From NCBI GenBank assembly GCA_019279435.1, contig JAAALK010000699.1, forward strand, positions 1-64,000: a DNA stretch of 64,000 bases, written 5' to 3'. This stretch comes from Zizania palustris. Its lineage: Eukaryota > Streptophyta > Magnoliopsida > Poales > Poaceae. Under the pieces are notes generated by a model. The model had not been told where the DNA came from. It did no database searches and saw only the letters and a program-made list of their open reading frames with translations. Shown piece by piece: positions 1-11,133 of the stretch. Position 1 is the first letter of the stretch. Each line of letters begins with the position of its first letter. The translations under genes were made by a program, and so were the position numbers.

Positions 1-58
1 TTAGCTCTTTTGCTAAACCTGGTGCCAGACCATTTGCTCCCACTTACAGCCACTGATT

Positions 59-3000
59 GTGCAGGACCGGGGACTGGAGGACGTTTGGATTATGGACTCA
101 GGATGCTCTCGCCACATGATGGGACATCGCAGATGGTTCTCCAGTCTCACTCCCCCGAGCTCCAAAGAACACATCACCTTCGGGAATAGTGGTCAGTGGA
201 AAGTAAGTGGCATTAGCTCAATTCACATTTCAGATCATTTCTCTTTGAAGAATGTTGCTTTGGTTAAAAATTTGAATTTCAATTTGATTTCTGTTTCACA
301 ACTTCTTGAGGATGGTTTGGAAGTGCATTTTAAGAAGGGCAATTCTTCTGTGTTTGATTCTAGAGGGTCTTTGATTGCTAGATTTTACCATTTTGTAAAG
401 TTTTTCGAATTGACTTCTCTAGTTCTTTATGCCCTTCTCGCTGTTTGATAGCTGGATCTTCCTCTGAGCTCTGGAAGTGGCATAGGAGATTAGGCCATTT
501 GAGTTTTGATCTGCTAGTCAGGTTAAGCTCTATGGACCTCATCCGAGGATTGCCCAAGCTTAAAATGGAGAAAGATCTAGTTTGTCATCCCTGTCGTCAT
601 GGGAAAATGGTTGCCGCTTCTCACTCACCTGTGACTCAGGTGATGACTTCGTATCCGGGTGAGCTTTTACACTTGGACACTGTCGGTCCAGCTCGGGTAC
701 GCTTAGTCGGTAGGAAGTGGTACGCGCTTGTCATTGTTGACGACTTCTCTTGATTCTCGTGGGTTTTCTTTTTGGAGTCTAAGGATGAAACTTTTCAGTT
801 TGTTCATGACCTGCTTTTGAAGCTGAAGAATGAGAACAATGGTCGGATGCGAGCAATTCGCTCTGACAACGGCTCTTAGTTCAAGAACTCTCAGTTCGTC
901 AGCTTCTGTAGTGATCAAGGTCTTGACCATCAGTTTTCTTCTCCTTACACTCCCCCACAGAACGGCGTTGTGGAACGAAAGAACCGCACGCTAGTCGAGA
1001 TGGCTAGGACGATGCTCGATGAGCACAGGACTCCTAGGCGGTTTTAGGCTGAAGCCATGAACACGGCTTGCTATCTGGCCAACCGCATCTTTCTTAGAGC
1101 TTACCTTGGTAAGACATCATATGAACTATGGTTTGGCAGACAGCCCAAGGTGAGCCACTTGCGAGCGTTTGGCTGCAAGTGCTTTGTGCTCAAGAAGGGA
1201 GGGCATTTTGACAAGTTTGAGTCTCGTTGCTGGGATGGTGTTTTTCTTGGTTATGCATTGCATTCTCGAGGATTCCGTGTTTGGAAACTCGAAACCCAGC
1301 AGCTTGTCGAGACTTGCGAAGTTTCATTTGATGAGTCCTTGCCTTCTTTGACTCCTTCTTTTGAGCCTTCTGGTGATGATGAGCTCGGAGAGTCCATCTT
1401 CGAGGAAGATGAGGATACTCCAGCTACTGATGAGGGTGGGCCTTCTGCACCCCCTGCAGAACCCACACCTTCTGAGACTTCGACTGAGGATGAGGGTGGA
1501 CCTCTGATCACTTCTTACACTATGATCGAGCCCCACAGTCGAGTCCAGAGGTGCCAGCTGCTGACTCCAGCGAGGTGACTTCAGATCACCAGGGAACCCG
1601 AGCAGTTCAGCGTGACCATCCCTCAGAGCTCATCATAGGTGATTTGACTGAGAGAACTTTGCGTTTATCTACCTCTCTTGCTGTGTTTGCTGAATCTGCT
1701 TTTGTTGCATCTTTTGAGCCCAGAGACGTTTCTCATGCTCTTTCTGATTCTAATTGGATTAATGCTATGCAAGAAGAGCTTGAGAACTTTGTCCGCAATC
1801 GGGTTTGGACACTAGTTGAGCCGCCACCAGGATGCAACCCCATAGGCACCAAGTGGGTATTCAAGAACAAACAAGGTGAAGATGGGGTTGTGGTGCGCAA
1901 CAAAGATGGACTAGTTGCCCAGGGTTATTGCCAGAAGGAAGGTATTGACTTTGAAGAAACCTTCGCTCCTGTTGCCCGTCTTGAGTCCATTCGTATTCTT
2001 CTAGCTTTTGCCATTTCGAAGGGTTTTAAGCTTTTTCAAATGGATGTTAAGAGTGCTTTTCTGAACGGGTTTATAGAGGAGGAAGTTTATGTTAGGCAGC
2101 CTCCCAGTTTTGAGAACCCCAAGTTTCCTCGACATGTTTTTAAACTACAAAAAGCTTTATACGGGTTGAAGCAAGCCCTCAGGGCTTGGTATGACCGGTT
2201 GAAGCAATTTTTGTTGGGGAAGGGCTTTGTGATGTGTTATGTGGATAAGACTCTCTTTCTGCTCAGAATTGCTTCAGACTTCTTAGTCGCTCGTATTTAC
2301 GTGGACGATATTATTTTTGGTGGTACTACTAATGATCTTGTGTCCAAGTTTTCTGAGCAGATGCACAGCGAATTTGAGATGAGCCTCATGGGTGAGCTCA
2401 AGTACTTCTTAGGGCTCCAGATCAAGCAGACCAAGGACGGCACCTTCATCCACCAAGGTAAGTACACTCGCGATATGCTTAAGAAATTTGACTTTGGTGG
2501 GGAGTTGAAGCCGCAGATGACCCGATGGGCACATCTGAGGGTCTGGACAAGGACGAGAGCGGTGTCAAGGTCAATGAAAGGGAGTTTCGAGGGATGATCG
2601 GCTCGCTGCTGTACTTGACGGCAACTAGACCGGACATTCAATTCGCCGTGGGGCTGTGCGCGCGCTTTCAGTCTTCACCTCGCGCGTCTCATCGGCAGGC
2701 TGTCAAGCGCATATTCAGGTATCTTACTTATGCGCCCGATCTTGGTCTTTATTATTCAGCATCATCATCTCTTGATTATCTGGCTTTTCGGACGCCGATT
2801 TTGGTGGGTGCCGGTTGGATCGCAAGTCGACTTCCGGTACTTGCCAGTTTCTTGGTTCTTCTCTTGTCTCTTGGTCCTCTCGAAAGCAATCTGGAGTTGC
2901 TCTTTCGACCACAGAGGCTGAGTACGTAGCTGCTGCTCACAGTTGGTTTGGATGATTTCCACTCTGCGAGATTTGGGTTGTTCTTTCCTACCAAAGTTCC

Positions 3001-3235
3001 CTTGTTTTGCGACAACACCAGTGCAATTAGTGTAGGGAAAAACCCATGTCTTCATTCAAAAACCAAACACATTGATGTGCGCTTTCACTTTCTGCGGGAT
3101 CAATATGAGAAAGGTGTCATTGACCTTGTTCATGTTGATACCCATCATCAGTTGGCTGACATTTTCACCAAACCCCTAGATCAGTCTACCTTTGAGCGTT
3201 TACGAGGGGATTTGGGTGTTGTGTATCCTTTTTAG
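59..3235 (+). pseudogene. pol: copia pol polyprotein (protease, integrase, RT, RNase H), decayed
   Basis: Protease carries the DSGCSRHM active-site stretch near 90-115. The gag-pre-integrase zinc finger (WHRRLGHLS ... CHPC) lies at about 475-590. Integrase follows with LHLDTVGPARV, then RSDNGS and GVVERKN, matching the D-D-E core. RT runs from about 1730 with GTKWVFKNK, QMDVKSAFLNG and the YVDD box near 2297. RNase H ends with SKTKHIDVRFHF and ADIFTKPLD near 3050-3180. The frame is broken: a shift near 448, stops at about 751, 877 and 1046, and shifts near 1550, 2520 and 2790. The polyprotein would normally act in the virus-like particle to process Gag-Pol, copy the RNA and integrate the DNA. 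This copy cannot encode it. The motifs make the identity firm; the exact positions of the lesions are approximate. Confidence 0.92.
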
Positions 3236-4304
3236 GATATTTTGCGTCAGTTTTTCTTTCTTCTTTTACTCTTTTCTTGAGTCTTTTTGTGTGTGTCCGT
3301 ATCTTGCATATTCACATATCACACTTTAGAGCTGCTTCTGTTATATGACTGTACTGCTTTACTTATTCTAGCTGGTACATGCTTTTGAATACTTGTCATT
3401 GATCATGCTTTGGTTCAGTTCACTTGATATGTCTGATATCTATCATATGCATGGCTTTTACGCTTTAAACTTGAAAAATGATCACCATTGCTCCTGGTAA
3501 CTAGCATGTGTAGGCTAAGTGCTCTTGCTATCTGTTACATGCCTTGTAGCTAGTTCCTGACTTAGATGCAAACATGCAACTTGGACATCCTTCTGCTTTC
3601 AAACTTGGATATGTGCTATAAAAATGATGAAAAATCTAGAAAAATGAAATTTCCATGCCTTTTTATGCATAAACTTGAAAAGATCCAGGTGGGTTTGTTT
3701 TGTCGCATTGCATTGTTCTAGACTGCGTATCATAGCACTTTGGTACGAACTAGGATAGTGTAGTGTATGCCAACACCAATGTCTTAAGCTTCTGATGTTC
3801 CAGTTCTGGCCTAGGCTTGACTTGGTCGGTCAGCATAAGGTTTAACACGCAAATAACCCCTGACATAAATGAAAAAGAGAAAAGAAAAAGCTTGAAAATT
3901 GAAATGATAACAAGTTTGCTGAAGCACTTTGTTTTGAACAATGCTTATCTTGGTAGATATCAGTTAGCTTTTGCATCTCATGCTTTACCTTGCTTGTCAA
4001 CTGGAAAATGTGGTGATGCTTTTGTTTGCAAAAACTGAAAATGCGTGCTAATGACCTTCTTTAGATATCATTTGTTGCACTGATCATGCCATGTGTCTTA
4101 GATAGTATCTCTTTTGCTCTACTTGTTAGATGTTGTAATTGTAGTCAATCATATCTGAGAAGCATGCTTTATTCACTCCACCTGCACCCCAATTGTATTC
4201 ACTGCATATTTTGAGGGGGAGTCTGTGTCTCTTTTGAGTGCTTGATGAGTTCACTTGTCAACAAGGGGGAGAAAATTTGGGATCAGAGTTTAAGGGGGAG
4301 TTTT
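3236..4304 (+). other. non-coding 3' region of the Sirevirus-type element
   Basis: About 1.07 kb between the pol stop and the 3' LTR. Some sireviruses carry an envelope-like ORF here; I see no long frame or membrane-type protein. The region is AT-rich and ends in a cluster of polypurine tracts. Confidence 0.7.
4213..4304 (+). promoter_or_regulatory. multiple polypurine tracts before the 3' LTR
   Basis: AGGGGGAG occurs three times before the LTR (near 4213, 4263 and 4292), the last one directly abutting it after a short T run. A fourth copy lies within the LTR near 4520. Repeated tracts of this kind are reported for sireviruses. The last is the likely primer site for plus-strand DNA synthesis. 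Confidence 0.75.
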
Positions 4305-6554
4305 TGTTGATATCCCTGTTGTTTTGTAATCGCACTCATTTTGAGATTTTACGTTTTGGTTAACCATAATGACCACTTCTTGCTTTGTTCGGCTTTTTTG
4401 GTCATTAAGGTTAAACTTTTACCTTATTTTTCTTCTTCTTTGTTTTCTTGTGCTTTGTTTTCGTGTTTCCACAGTTGTTCGCAGGTGCTGAAGAGCTGAA
4501 GAAATGAAGTGTTGACAATGCACTCATCAAGGGGGAGATTGAGGAGCCATGCTAAATAGCGTGGGCCTCATGACTCCAGAAGTGATGAGTCATTGTCAAC
4601 GAGAGTCAAAGAGGACAGAAGAAAAAGAGATCTGCTGTTTCATGGGCCGCGTGTGACTCAGGTACACGGGCAGTGAGCGACTGTCGGGCTGAGAGAGCTG
4701 CGAAGTCGGGCTGGCCCAATCCGGGTACATGGGCCAGAAGCAGTAGAAGACCCACTGAGCTGTTGACCAGGATTGACTCAGGTACACGAGTGGTGAGTGA
4801 TTGCTGGGCTGAGAGAGCTGCGGAATTGGGCCAGCCCAATCCGTGTACCTGGTGCAAAGTCGGTGGAGGCTTTGTCAGTTTCGACGCAAAACTGACAACC
4901 GTTGATTCTGTATCCGACTGTCCAGAAGAGAAGCCGTAGTCGCTACGAAAGCTTAGCTTCCGGATAAGTCATCTGTATCTCTAGGCCCACAATCAGTCAG
5001 TCGTGTCTGTAAAAATTCCTAAGGGCAGTAGAGTCATTTCCTTTTATTCCTGCGTCTGTAAAAAACCCTAAGGGGCTGGTGGAATATTCTAGGCCATTGG
5101 GCAGCCTATAAATAGGGCCCCAATCCCTAGGGTTGGACTACCCTTTTGGCTGAAATAAATACATACTCCTTTGGGTCATTTTGTCTCTAGCACTTTCTCT
5201 CTCTCTCCTGTTTTTGTGCGCCACCAGGAACTTGCTTGGGTTTGATTCCATCCGTTTCTACTTGTTCCAGAGATTCAATCTGCTGTTTGTGTTGAGGTGT
5301 GTGCATTGATTTCTCTGCATCAGAAGCTTCGTTTTTGTGTGTGCAGCCATGCCTTCTCTGTGTTAAATGCCTCACGGTTGCTTCTGTTCTTCACATGAGG
5401 AGTACTAGTTCATACTAGTTGCAAGTAGTACTACTACTCTGTAGCAACAGTACACTAGTACTCTAGCCTTGCTTTTACTGCACAGCTTTTTGATCGAGTT
5501 GACAGGACTAAAGTCCCTTTTCTGGCTGTTCTCTAGCGAAGCCCCTTCTCTGTTCGAAGCCCCTCAGCTCCATGAGGCAAGCTTCGATCTGATATCCTCG
5601 AGGGCTTCGCTTGAACTTCGAACATCATTTTGTGTTCTGAGTTGCTAGCTTCGAAGTACTTTTTGAACTATCAGCGTTTCATACTTCGAACGTCTGTGCC
5701 AAGGTACTTCGACTTGAGCTCTTCGAAGTCCATACTTCGACAGGTTTCGAAGTTGGCTTCGAAGCTTATCTTTCTATTAAACTTCGCTCGACGTGAGTTC
5801 CTGTCTACTGTCATTTTCGAAGGTCTTGATGCGTTTGTTCGAAGGTAGAGTGTAGGCTTTGTTTTGGTCTCTCTGTCGCGTGTCAACCTTCGCTTCTCTT
5901 TTCGAAGGTTGCTTTTTCGAAGGTAGAGTGTAGGCTTCGAATTTGGTTTCTCTGTCGTGTGATAGGCTTCGCTACTCCTTCGATGGTTGTCTTTCTGTGC
6001 GACGTGTTCGAAGGTCTGTTCGAAGGTTGTGCCTCGAAGTACTCTGTTCGAAGCAAGCTTCGTTACCTTCGTACGTTGCTTCGAAGCATACTCCACTCTT
6101 TCCTCTTGAGATAGGCTAGATCAACTTAACCTTCGACACGTATCTGTCAACCTTCGTCAACCATCCCCGAAGTAGGCTTCGATCAGCAAAGCAGGCTTCG
6201 ACCACCGAAGCAGACCTCGACCGGCGAAGCAGGCTTCGCCAAGTTCCGAACAGGAGACAGATTTGAACAGTAACTTCTCTTCTCATTCATAGTGCACTTA
6301 GATTGTTTTTACTGAGAAGTTTATCTTTCCTTGTCTCGTGTCCTCTTTTCATCTGTCTATTAGCACTGCTTTGGCATTTCTCTATTTATCAACAGTTGCT
6401 TCTAGGCTAGATACCTTTAGACTTAGGCGATCTATTCTTTCTGTGCTGATTAGTCTTTAGAGGTGCGTTGGGTATTGGGAGCAGGCCATTGATTCGAAAG
6501 AATTTTTAGGCGCCCATTCACCCCCCCCCTCTGGTCGCTACTTTCGGTCCTACA
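4305..6554 (+). repeat. 3' LTR of the Sirevirus-type element
   Basis: Starts TGTTGATATCCC straight after the polypurine tract and ends GGTCCTACA, giving TG...CA ends and about 2,250 bp. It contains a TATA box near 5107, an inverted repeat at about 5400-5465, a TTCGAA-rich stretch at 5560-6240, and a C run near 6522-6530 close to the end. The 5' LTR partner is outside the window, so insertion age cannot be judged. Confidence 0.88.
5107..5114 (+). promoter_or_regulatory. TATA box in the copia LTR
   Basis: TATAAATA within GCCTATAAATAGGGCC is a strong plant TATA box, placed where U3 should meet R. The CT-rich stretch that follows (about 5185-5210) would lie in the transcribed leader. Confidence 0.65.
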
Positions 6555-6599
6555 TCCACCAGGATCCTTCGGACTTCCACCCCTTCTATATCTGCAAAA

Positions 6600-8227
6600 A
6601 TGACCAAGGGGTTAGCATGGGGGAACTTCACCCCCACGGCATCACTAGCAGTAAAAGAGATGGGCACATTGGACCATTATGGCATTCCCTCCGTGGGACT
6701 CGAGGTCCCAATGTGCCCTACTTCGCGGACGTATTCGCGTCGCTGCCTCTTGGACATGTTACCGAGGGTCCCCCCTTCGGAGATGGGCAGGACTACTTGC
6801 TTGCTATGGTCTTGGGAGTCTTCCTGCTTTGGTGGTGGCATAATGTTGGCCACCGACAGTCGCATGGGGGCTTCGGGGACACCGGCTCGGGCCACGATTT
6901 GCACAGGCTCCGACCATGCTACTGGTGGGGCTCGATCTAAAGTACCCCGCCCGGTACTTCGTCCTAGGTAGTCGCCCTGAAGGGCTAACACCGCCTTGTA
7001 GTCCTTCGTGTCATGGCTTCTATTGTCACCATGCACGCAGCAGAAAAAACTCTAGCGCCTGCCAGGTACTCTTTCTTGAGGCTTCAGTGCTCCGGCCTTG
7101 AAGCCTTGCGCCTGCTGATAACTGGCAGGTGCCTTCGGAACGGAGGGTGCGATGCTTAACACTTCCGACCGGAAATGCTTCTTTCCTCGCCTGTGCTCGC
7201 TGAAGCGATTGTCTTGAGGGGGTTGCAGAGAAGCTGAGGCTTCGGGCTTCGTCTTCACTTCTCGGAGGGCTGGTGCGGGTGCTACGGCTCGTCGAAGGCA
7301 GCCCTCCTCCGCCTTGGCATACTATTCGAAGTATGCCATCAGCTGTGCCACGGATGACACAGGATTCCGATGGAGCTTTCTGAGGAGATTGGGGTTCAGC
7401 ACCCCTTCGCGGGCGGCATCGACTACCGAAGAGGTAGACAAGCCCTTGATCTGCGACTTGGTGTGGGCGAAGTGCGTGAAGTATTCCTAGAGTGTTTCCC
7501 CTGCTCGCTGCTTCACCTGGAACAAGCTCCCTGTCGACATTGGAGCCACAAAGGTACCCTGGAAGTTGCTCACGAACTTCCTTTTCAACTGCTCCCAAGA
7601 TCTGATCGATCCTAGCTTCAAGGACGAAAACCATCGGAGAGCCACACCTTCGAGAGCGTGGGGGAAACACTTTGCCATAGTGTTGCGCACCCCTCCGCTT
7701 GCTTCTATCGCCAGGGCATAAGAGCGAGTGAATTCTCCGGGGTCTGACCCGCCAGAATACTTGTGCAACTTCGAGGCCTTGAACCTAGGATCGAAGGGCA
7801 CCCTTTGCAAGTCCGAATGTAGCGGAGACTCATCATCGAAAGATGCGTTCTCAGCCTCCTCCGGGACTTGAACAGCTTCGGGAAGATTGCGAGCACCACC
7901 GTCTTGGGGCCCTTCTGGAGTCTCGGTGGAGGCTTGGGAGCGGAGGCGATCAGTGGCCTCTTGCCTCCATCTAGCCACTTCCTCCTGAAGCCATGCTATC
8001 TGAGTAGCTTCGGCGTCAGGAAGGTCTTCGTCTTCGTCGGAGGGTAGCTCCGGGTCTTCGGGACTGACATAATCAGTTTGGAGCACCGTAGGAGGAGCCC
8101 GAGGGCCTCTGGGCACTCGACGCCCAGTGGTGCCCTCGAGAACCGTTGAAACAGCTGAGGGTCCGGCTCCGTTGGTCCGAGGGGACCTTCGGAGAGGACC
8201 CGAGGCTTGGCTTCGCTTGGGAGGCAT
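6600..8227 (-). pseudogene. gag: gypsy gag of element A, frameshifted
   Basis: The first frame starts at an ATG at 8227 (MPPKRSQASGPLRRSPRT) and holds an acidic, charged N-terminus followed by a retrotransposon-gag core (FDPRFKASKLHKYSGGSDP, VALRWFSSLKLGSIRSWEQL, KRKFVSNFQ). Around 7487 the frame changes and gag homology continues in neighbouring frames (EYFTHFAHTKSQIKGLST, then SHDTKDYKAVLALQGDYL) to about 6600. The His-rich segment near 7030 resembles a degraded CCHC knuckle with one Cys replaced by Tyr. Gag would form the particle shell and bind the RNA. There is at least one shift and several stops, so it is non-functional. Confidence 0.8.
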
Positions 8228-8414
8228 AGCTAGTAACGGAGAGGTCCGAAGACCGAGGACTTCGATTGGTCTGGGAAGGCGAGGGAAGGCCTTCGAACCG
8301 CACTAGGAAGCCCCTTACCGAAGGGTGCGCGGAATCTTGAGACTCTGAGGCTCCCTCCGCAAGTGCTCTTCAAAGTGCAGTCAACAGTAGAGAACTAGCT
8401 TCTAGAACTAGGCT

Positions 8415-8432
8415 CCCCTCGGACGGCGCCAA
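8415..8432 (-). promoter_or_regulatory. primer-binding site of gypsy A
   Basis: On the minus strand TTGGCGCCGTCCGAGGGG follows the LTR end (CA) by one base. TGGCGCC at this spot is the usual plant gypsy tRNA-primer site. It fixes the element's orientation as minus. Confidence 0.75.
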
Positions 8433-8433
8433 C

Positions 8434-8930
8434 TGTTGGCGTAAAAGATTACGCTAACAGGTTCTCTGAGATCAAGAACAGACAAACAGTGAGTTCATGT
8501 TTAAGGACTATCTCAAGCCTCTGAATTGGATAATAGCTTAAGTGGTCCGAATATGTGTATTATAATAGTTGAGTATTTGATCCCCATTACAGGGTAAGAA
8601 GGGGGGTATTTATAGGCAAAAACATCTAAGGAAAAGACCTATTTACCCCTCAATTACAACCGACATAGTGGAAACTATTCGGTACCCTGAACAGGGTTAA
8701 AATTGTAAAATCTACCCAAAGCAAGTAGATAAGTCAAACATCTTATCAATCATGTCATTTGGCTCTGAAGCCTCATATCTTGCGGAGGGTTCCTTCGGAT
8801 CGCAGGTCGAAGAACCCTTCGGCTTAGTGACTCCTCCACCTTCGAGCATGAGCCCATCAGCTCCGAAGCTGATAAGTCCTTTTGAACTGTTAATCTGTAA
8901 GTCCTGAAAGTGAAGCATTTTCCCCCAACA
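8434..8930 (-). repeat. 5' LTR of gypsy A
   Basis: 497 bp with TGTTGGGGG at its minus-strand start (8930) and CGCCAACA at its end (8434). A minus-strand TATA box (CTATAAATA) lies near 8608-8616. The last 26 bases form a near-perfect hairpin. Confidence 0.85.
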
Positions 8931-10062
8931 GTATTGTTAAAGTGTCTAGACCATGAACCATCCCAGGTGGCCATGGGAGAAGTCCATGAAGGACTTTGAG
9001 GCACTCATCAGTCGGCCCAGAAAATGAGTTGGATGCTCAAAAGAGCGGGTTTCTACTAGCTGACTATGACTGAGGATTGTTTTAAGTATTATAGAGGGTG
9101 TGAAGCATGTCAGAAGTTTGGCAATATTCAATTAGCTCCTGCTTCATTACTTAACCCTATTGGCAATCCATGGTCGTTCTGAGGTTGGGATTTAGACTTC
9201 ATTGGCCAAATTCACTCTCCTTCCTCAAAAGGGCATCGGTTCGTGTTGATGGCGACGGATTACTTCACCAAGTGGACCGAGGCCGTCCCTCTCAAGAACA
9301 TGACTCACAACAAGGTACTTGACTTTATCTTGAAGCTCATCATACATAGATTCGACATTCCTCAAACTCTCACTACAGATCAAGGTAGCTCATTTTTTCT
9401 AAAGAAGTGAGAGACTTTGCCGAATATTATGGTATTAAGTTGATAAACTCTTCGCCCTATTATGCTCAGGCCAATGGTCAGGCCGAGTCTAGTAATAAAC
9501 TGTGATTAAGCTCATTAAGAAGAGAATTGAAGAGTTCCCTAAAAGGTGACATGAAGTGCTCTCCGAGGCGCTATGGGCTTGTAGAATTGCAAAGCACGGA
9601 GCTACCAAAGTTAGTCCATATGAGTTGGTATATGGACAAGAAGCCGTTCTACCTGTAGAAGTAGATCTTGGCTCTCTAAGAGTGTTAAAGCAAGATGGCT
9701 TATCGGTCGACGAGTATGAAACTCTTTTGAAAGACAACCTAGAAGAAGTAACTGATAAGAGATTGAGGGCTCTAGAGGCTATAGAAATAGACAAGAGGAG
9801 AGTAGCTAAAGCCTACAATAAGAAGGTTAAATCAAAATCATTTCATGTAGGTGACTTGGTTTGGAAGACAATTTTACCCTTAGGCACTAAGAGTCCCAAC
9901 TTTGGTAAATGGTCGCCTAGTTGGGAAGGCCCTTTCAAAATAGCCGAAATCGCTCCTAGCAACTCATATGTGTTAGAATCTCTCCAAGGAGAGCGGTTTC
10001 GAAGAACTTTGAATGATAGATACTTGAAAAGGTATTTCCTAAGTGTGTGGCAAACAACTTAA
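8931..10062 (+). pseudogene. integrase of gypsy B, decayed
   Basis: Zinc-finger end (YYRGCEACQKFGN) lies near 9088-9125. Core pieces include LDFIGQIHSPSSKGHRF and MATDYFTKWTEAVPL near 9190-9300 and TLTTDQGS near 9370. From 9556 the C-terminus is open for 168 codons (APNFGKWSPSWEGPFKI-like region), ending at a stop at 10062. Stops and shifts lie in the core near 9010, 9180, 9410 and 9500. Integrase would join element DNA to the host chromosome; this copy is inactive. Confidence 0.85.
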
Positions 10063-10131
10063 AAGATGTCGAAAGGCTGATATGGATGGTATCGTCTTTA
10101 GCCCGCTGTGCTTTTAGTTCACTTAGTTCAC

Positions 10132-10149
10132 TAAAAGGAAGGGGGCATG
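10132..10149 (+). promoter_or_regulatory. polypurine tract of gypsy B
   Basis: AAAAGGAAGGGGGCATG directly precedes the LTR start TGTTGATAG, matching the position of the same tract in the related element near 47151-47167. Confidence 0.7.
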
Positions 10150-10485
10150 TGTTGATAGAAAAAATGGCATTAATGGTTAAGATTGTCAAAATATCAATTT
10201 TGGTAATTGGGCTGAAAATGCACAAGTCCCGGGTTAGGCCGAAGCCCTACAGGGCCGATGGACCACTGGGCGACGGGCTTCAGAAGCTTCCAGCCAGCAC
10301 ACAGCCTTTGGCCCGAAGGCCTTTGGAGGCCCACTCCACCGAAGCTTCGGCCAGAGGAGCAGGCTTCGGTGGGCCTGGCCGAAGGCCCACTTCGAGCAAG
10401 AGTTAGAGATTGAGTCCGATTTTTGACTAAGTCTTTTACGCGTGATCAAAACAGAATTCCACTAGATTAGACTTCACAACATCTA
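10150..10485 (+). repeat. truncated 3' LTR of gypsy B
   Basis: Aligns with the first part of the 1,269 bp LTR at 47168-48436 through the Thr-CGCGTGAT region and about CTAGATTAGACTTC, then homology stops. The TATA box and everything after are missing. Confidence 0.75.
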
Positions 10486-10489
10486 CGTC

Positions 10490-10946
10490 GGTTTCCTCTC
10501 TGACCGTGACCAGGTCATGGCTCGGCACACCCATCTCCTCTAGGCCATGGACGACCTCCACACCGAGGTTGTGCTAGACGCCGAGGAGCATCACGAGGCG
10601 GTTGAGTTCCTTCATCACGAGACGAAGAGCTTGATCCAGCAGAATGGTGAGCTGCAGCGCAAGATCATCCAGCTGCAGAAGGATATCGTGGAGATGCTTC
10701 CCCTCATCTCGAAGAGAAAGAACCCCATCCGGAAGCCAGCCCTTTGCCCCAAGAGGATCACCCCCGCCACTAGCACCCACCAGATCATCTAGTTGTAGCG
10801 CTGATGCCCCGTGCCCTGCCATCGTCTCTGACTCCATCACCAAGAACTTCGTCGAGCCCAGTGGTCCCCAGGACACTCGTGGTTCCGAGAGCACTGACAC
10901 TGCCTCGGGCAATGAGTATATTCCCTTAGATGATAGTCCTCGTTGA
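10490..10946 (+). pseudogene. orf0-like coiled-coil ORF upstream of gag
   Basis: An open stretch from 10547 encodes a Glu/His-rich, likely coiled-coil segment (DDLHTEVVLDAEEHHEAVEF, then IQQNGELQRKIIQLQKDI). It continues in another frame as an acidic tail (PSGPQDTRGSESTDTASG, PLDDSPR) that ends at 10946. An in-frame TAG just before 10547 may replace a Gln codon. Some rice gypsy elements are reported to carry an extra ORF before gag; this seems to be its counterpart. Function unknown. Broken by one shift near 10790. Confidence 0.55.
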
Positions 10947-11133
10947 TTGTTTTATGATTGTTTTGTGGTTGTGGTACCATCTACACCAATTTGTGTTGTG
11001 GATGGCTTAAAAATAAGAGCTCCAATGTAATGAACTATTTAGTACCACTTTTATGAGATCATCCATGAAATATTTCTGGGAAAAACATTCTAAGTATTTT
11101 TCTTATGCTTGAAAATATTATTGCCCTCAGAAA
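10947..11133 (+). other. spacer between orf0-like ORF and gag
   Basis: About 190 bp of AT-rich sequence with no reading frame; nothing recognisable. Confidence 0.5.

Larger units (their letters stand above)
1..6554 (+). mobile_element. Sirevirus-type Ty1/copia LTR retrotransposon, 3' portion
   Basis: The window opens inside this element, so its 5' LTR and gag lie upstream. Domain order protease, integrase, RT, RNase H is that of Ty1/copia. The Sirevirus (Maximus/SIRE) assignment rests on the RT and RNase H wording, the roughly 1 kb non-coding region after RNase H, the repeated AGGGGGAG tracts and the long LTR. The LTR closes with CA at 6554 and what follows is the interior of a minus-strand gypsy element, so this copy inserted into that element. 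The left target-site copy is outside the window; the right one would be 6555-6559. Confidence 0.9.
6555..8930 (-). mobile_element. minus-strand Ty3/gypsy element A (5' LTR, PBS, gag), interrupted
   Basis: Read on the minus strand this is 5' LTR (8930-8434), primer-binding site, then gag running left until it is cut at 6555 by the copia LTR. Pol and the 3' LTR must lie left of the window. It is inserted in integrase sequence of gypsy element B; the first five bases of B after the LTR (GTATT, 8931-8935) would be one target-site copy. Confidence 0.85.
8931..10485 (+). mobile_element. Ty3/gypsy element B (Tat-like), 3' remnant
   Basis: Integrase coding sequence, polypurine tract and the first about 335 bp of the 3' LTR. 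It is the same family as the complete element at 34584-48436: the integrase C-terminus reads nearly residue for residue alike and the LTRs share TGTTGATAG...CAAAATATCAATTTTGGTA. The 5' part lies left of the nested copia and gypsy A. The LTR breaks off near 10465-10490, where unrelated Tekay-like interior begins. Confidence 0.85.

Noticed and set aside
5671..6096. 141-codon open frame on the minus strand in the copia LTR
   Set aside because: It follows from the repeated TTCGAA-type hexamers, which stay open in this frame; no domain, no splice or start context, and it lies in an LTR.
7370..7615. Plus-strand ORF opposite gypsy A gag
   Set aside because: Shadow of the minus-strand gag; the coding strand is clear from gag motifs.
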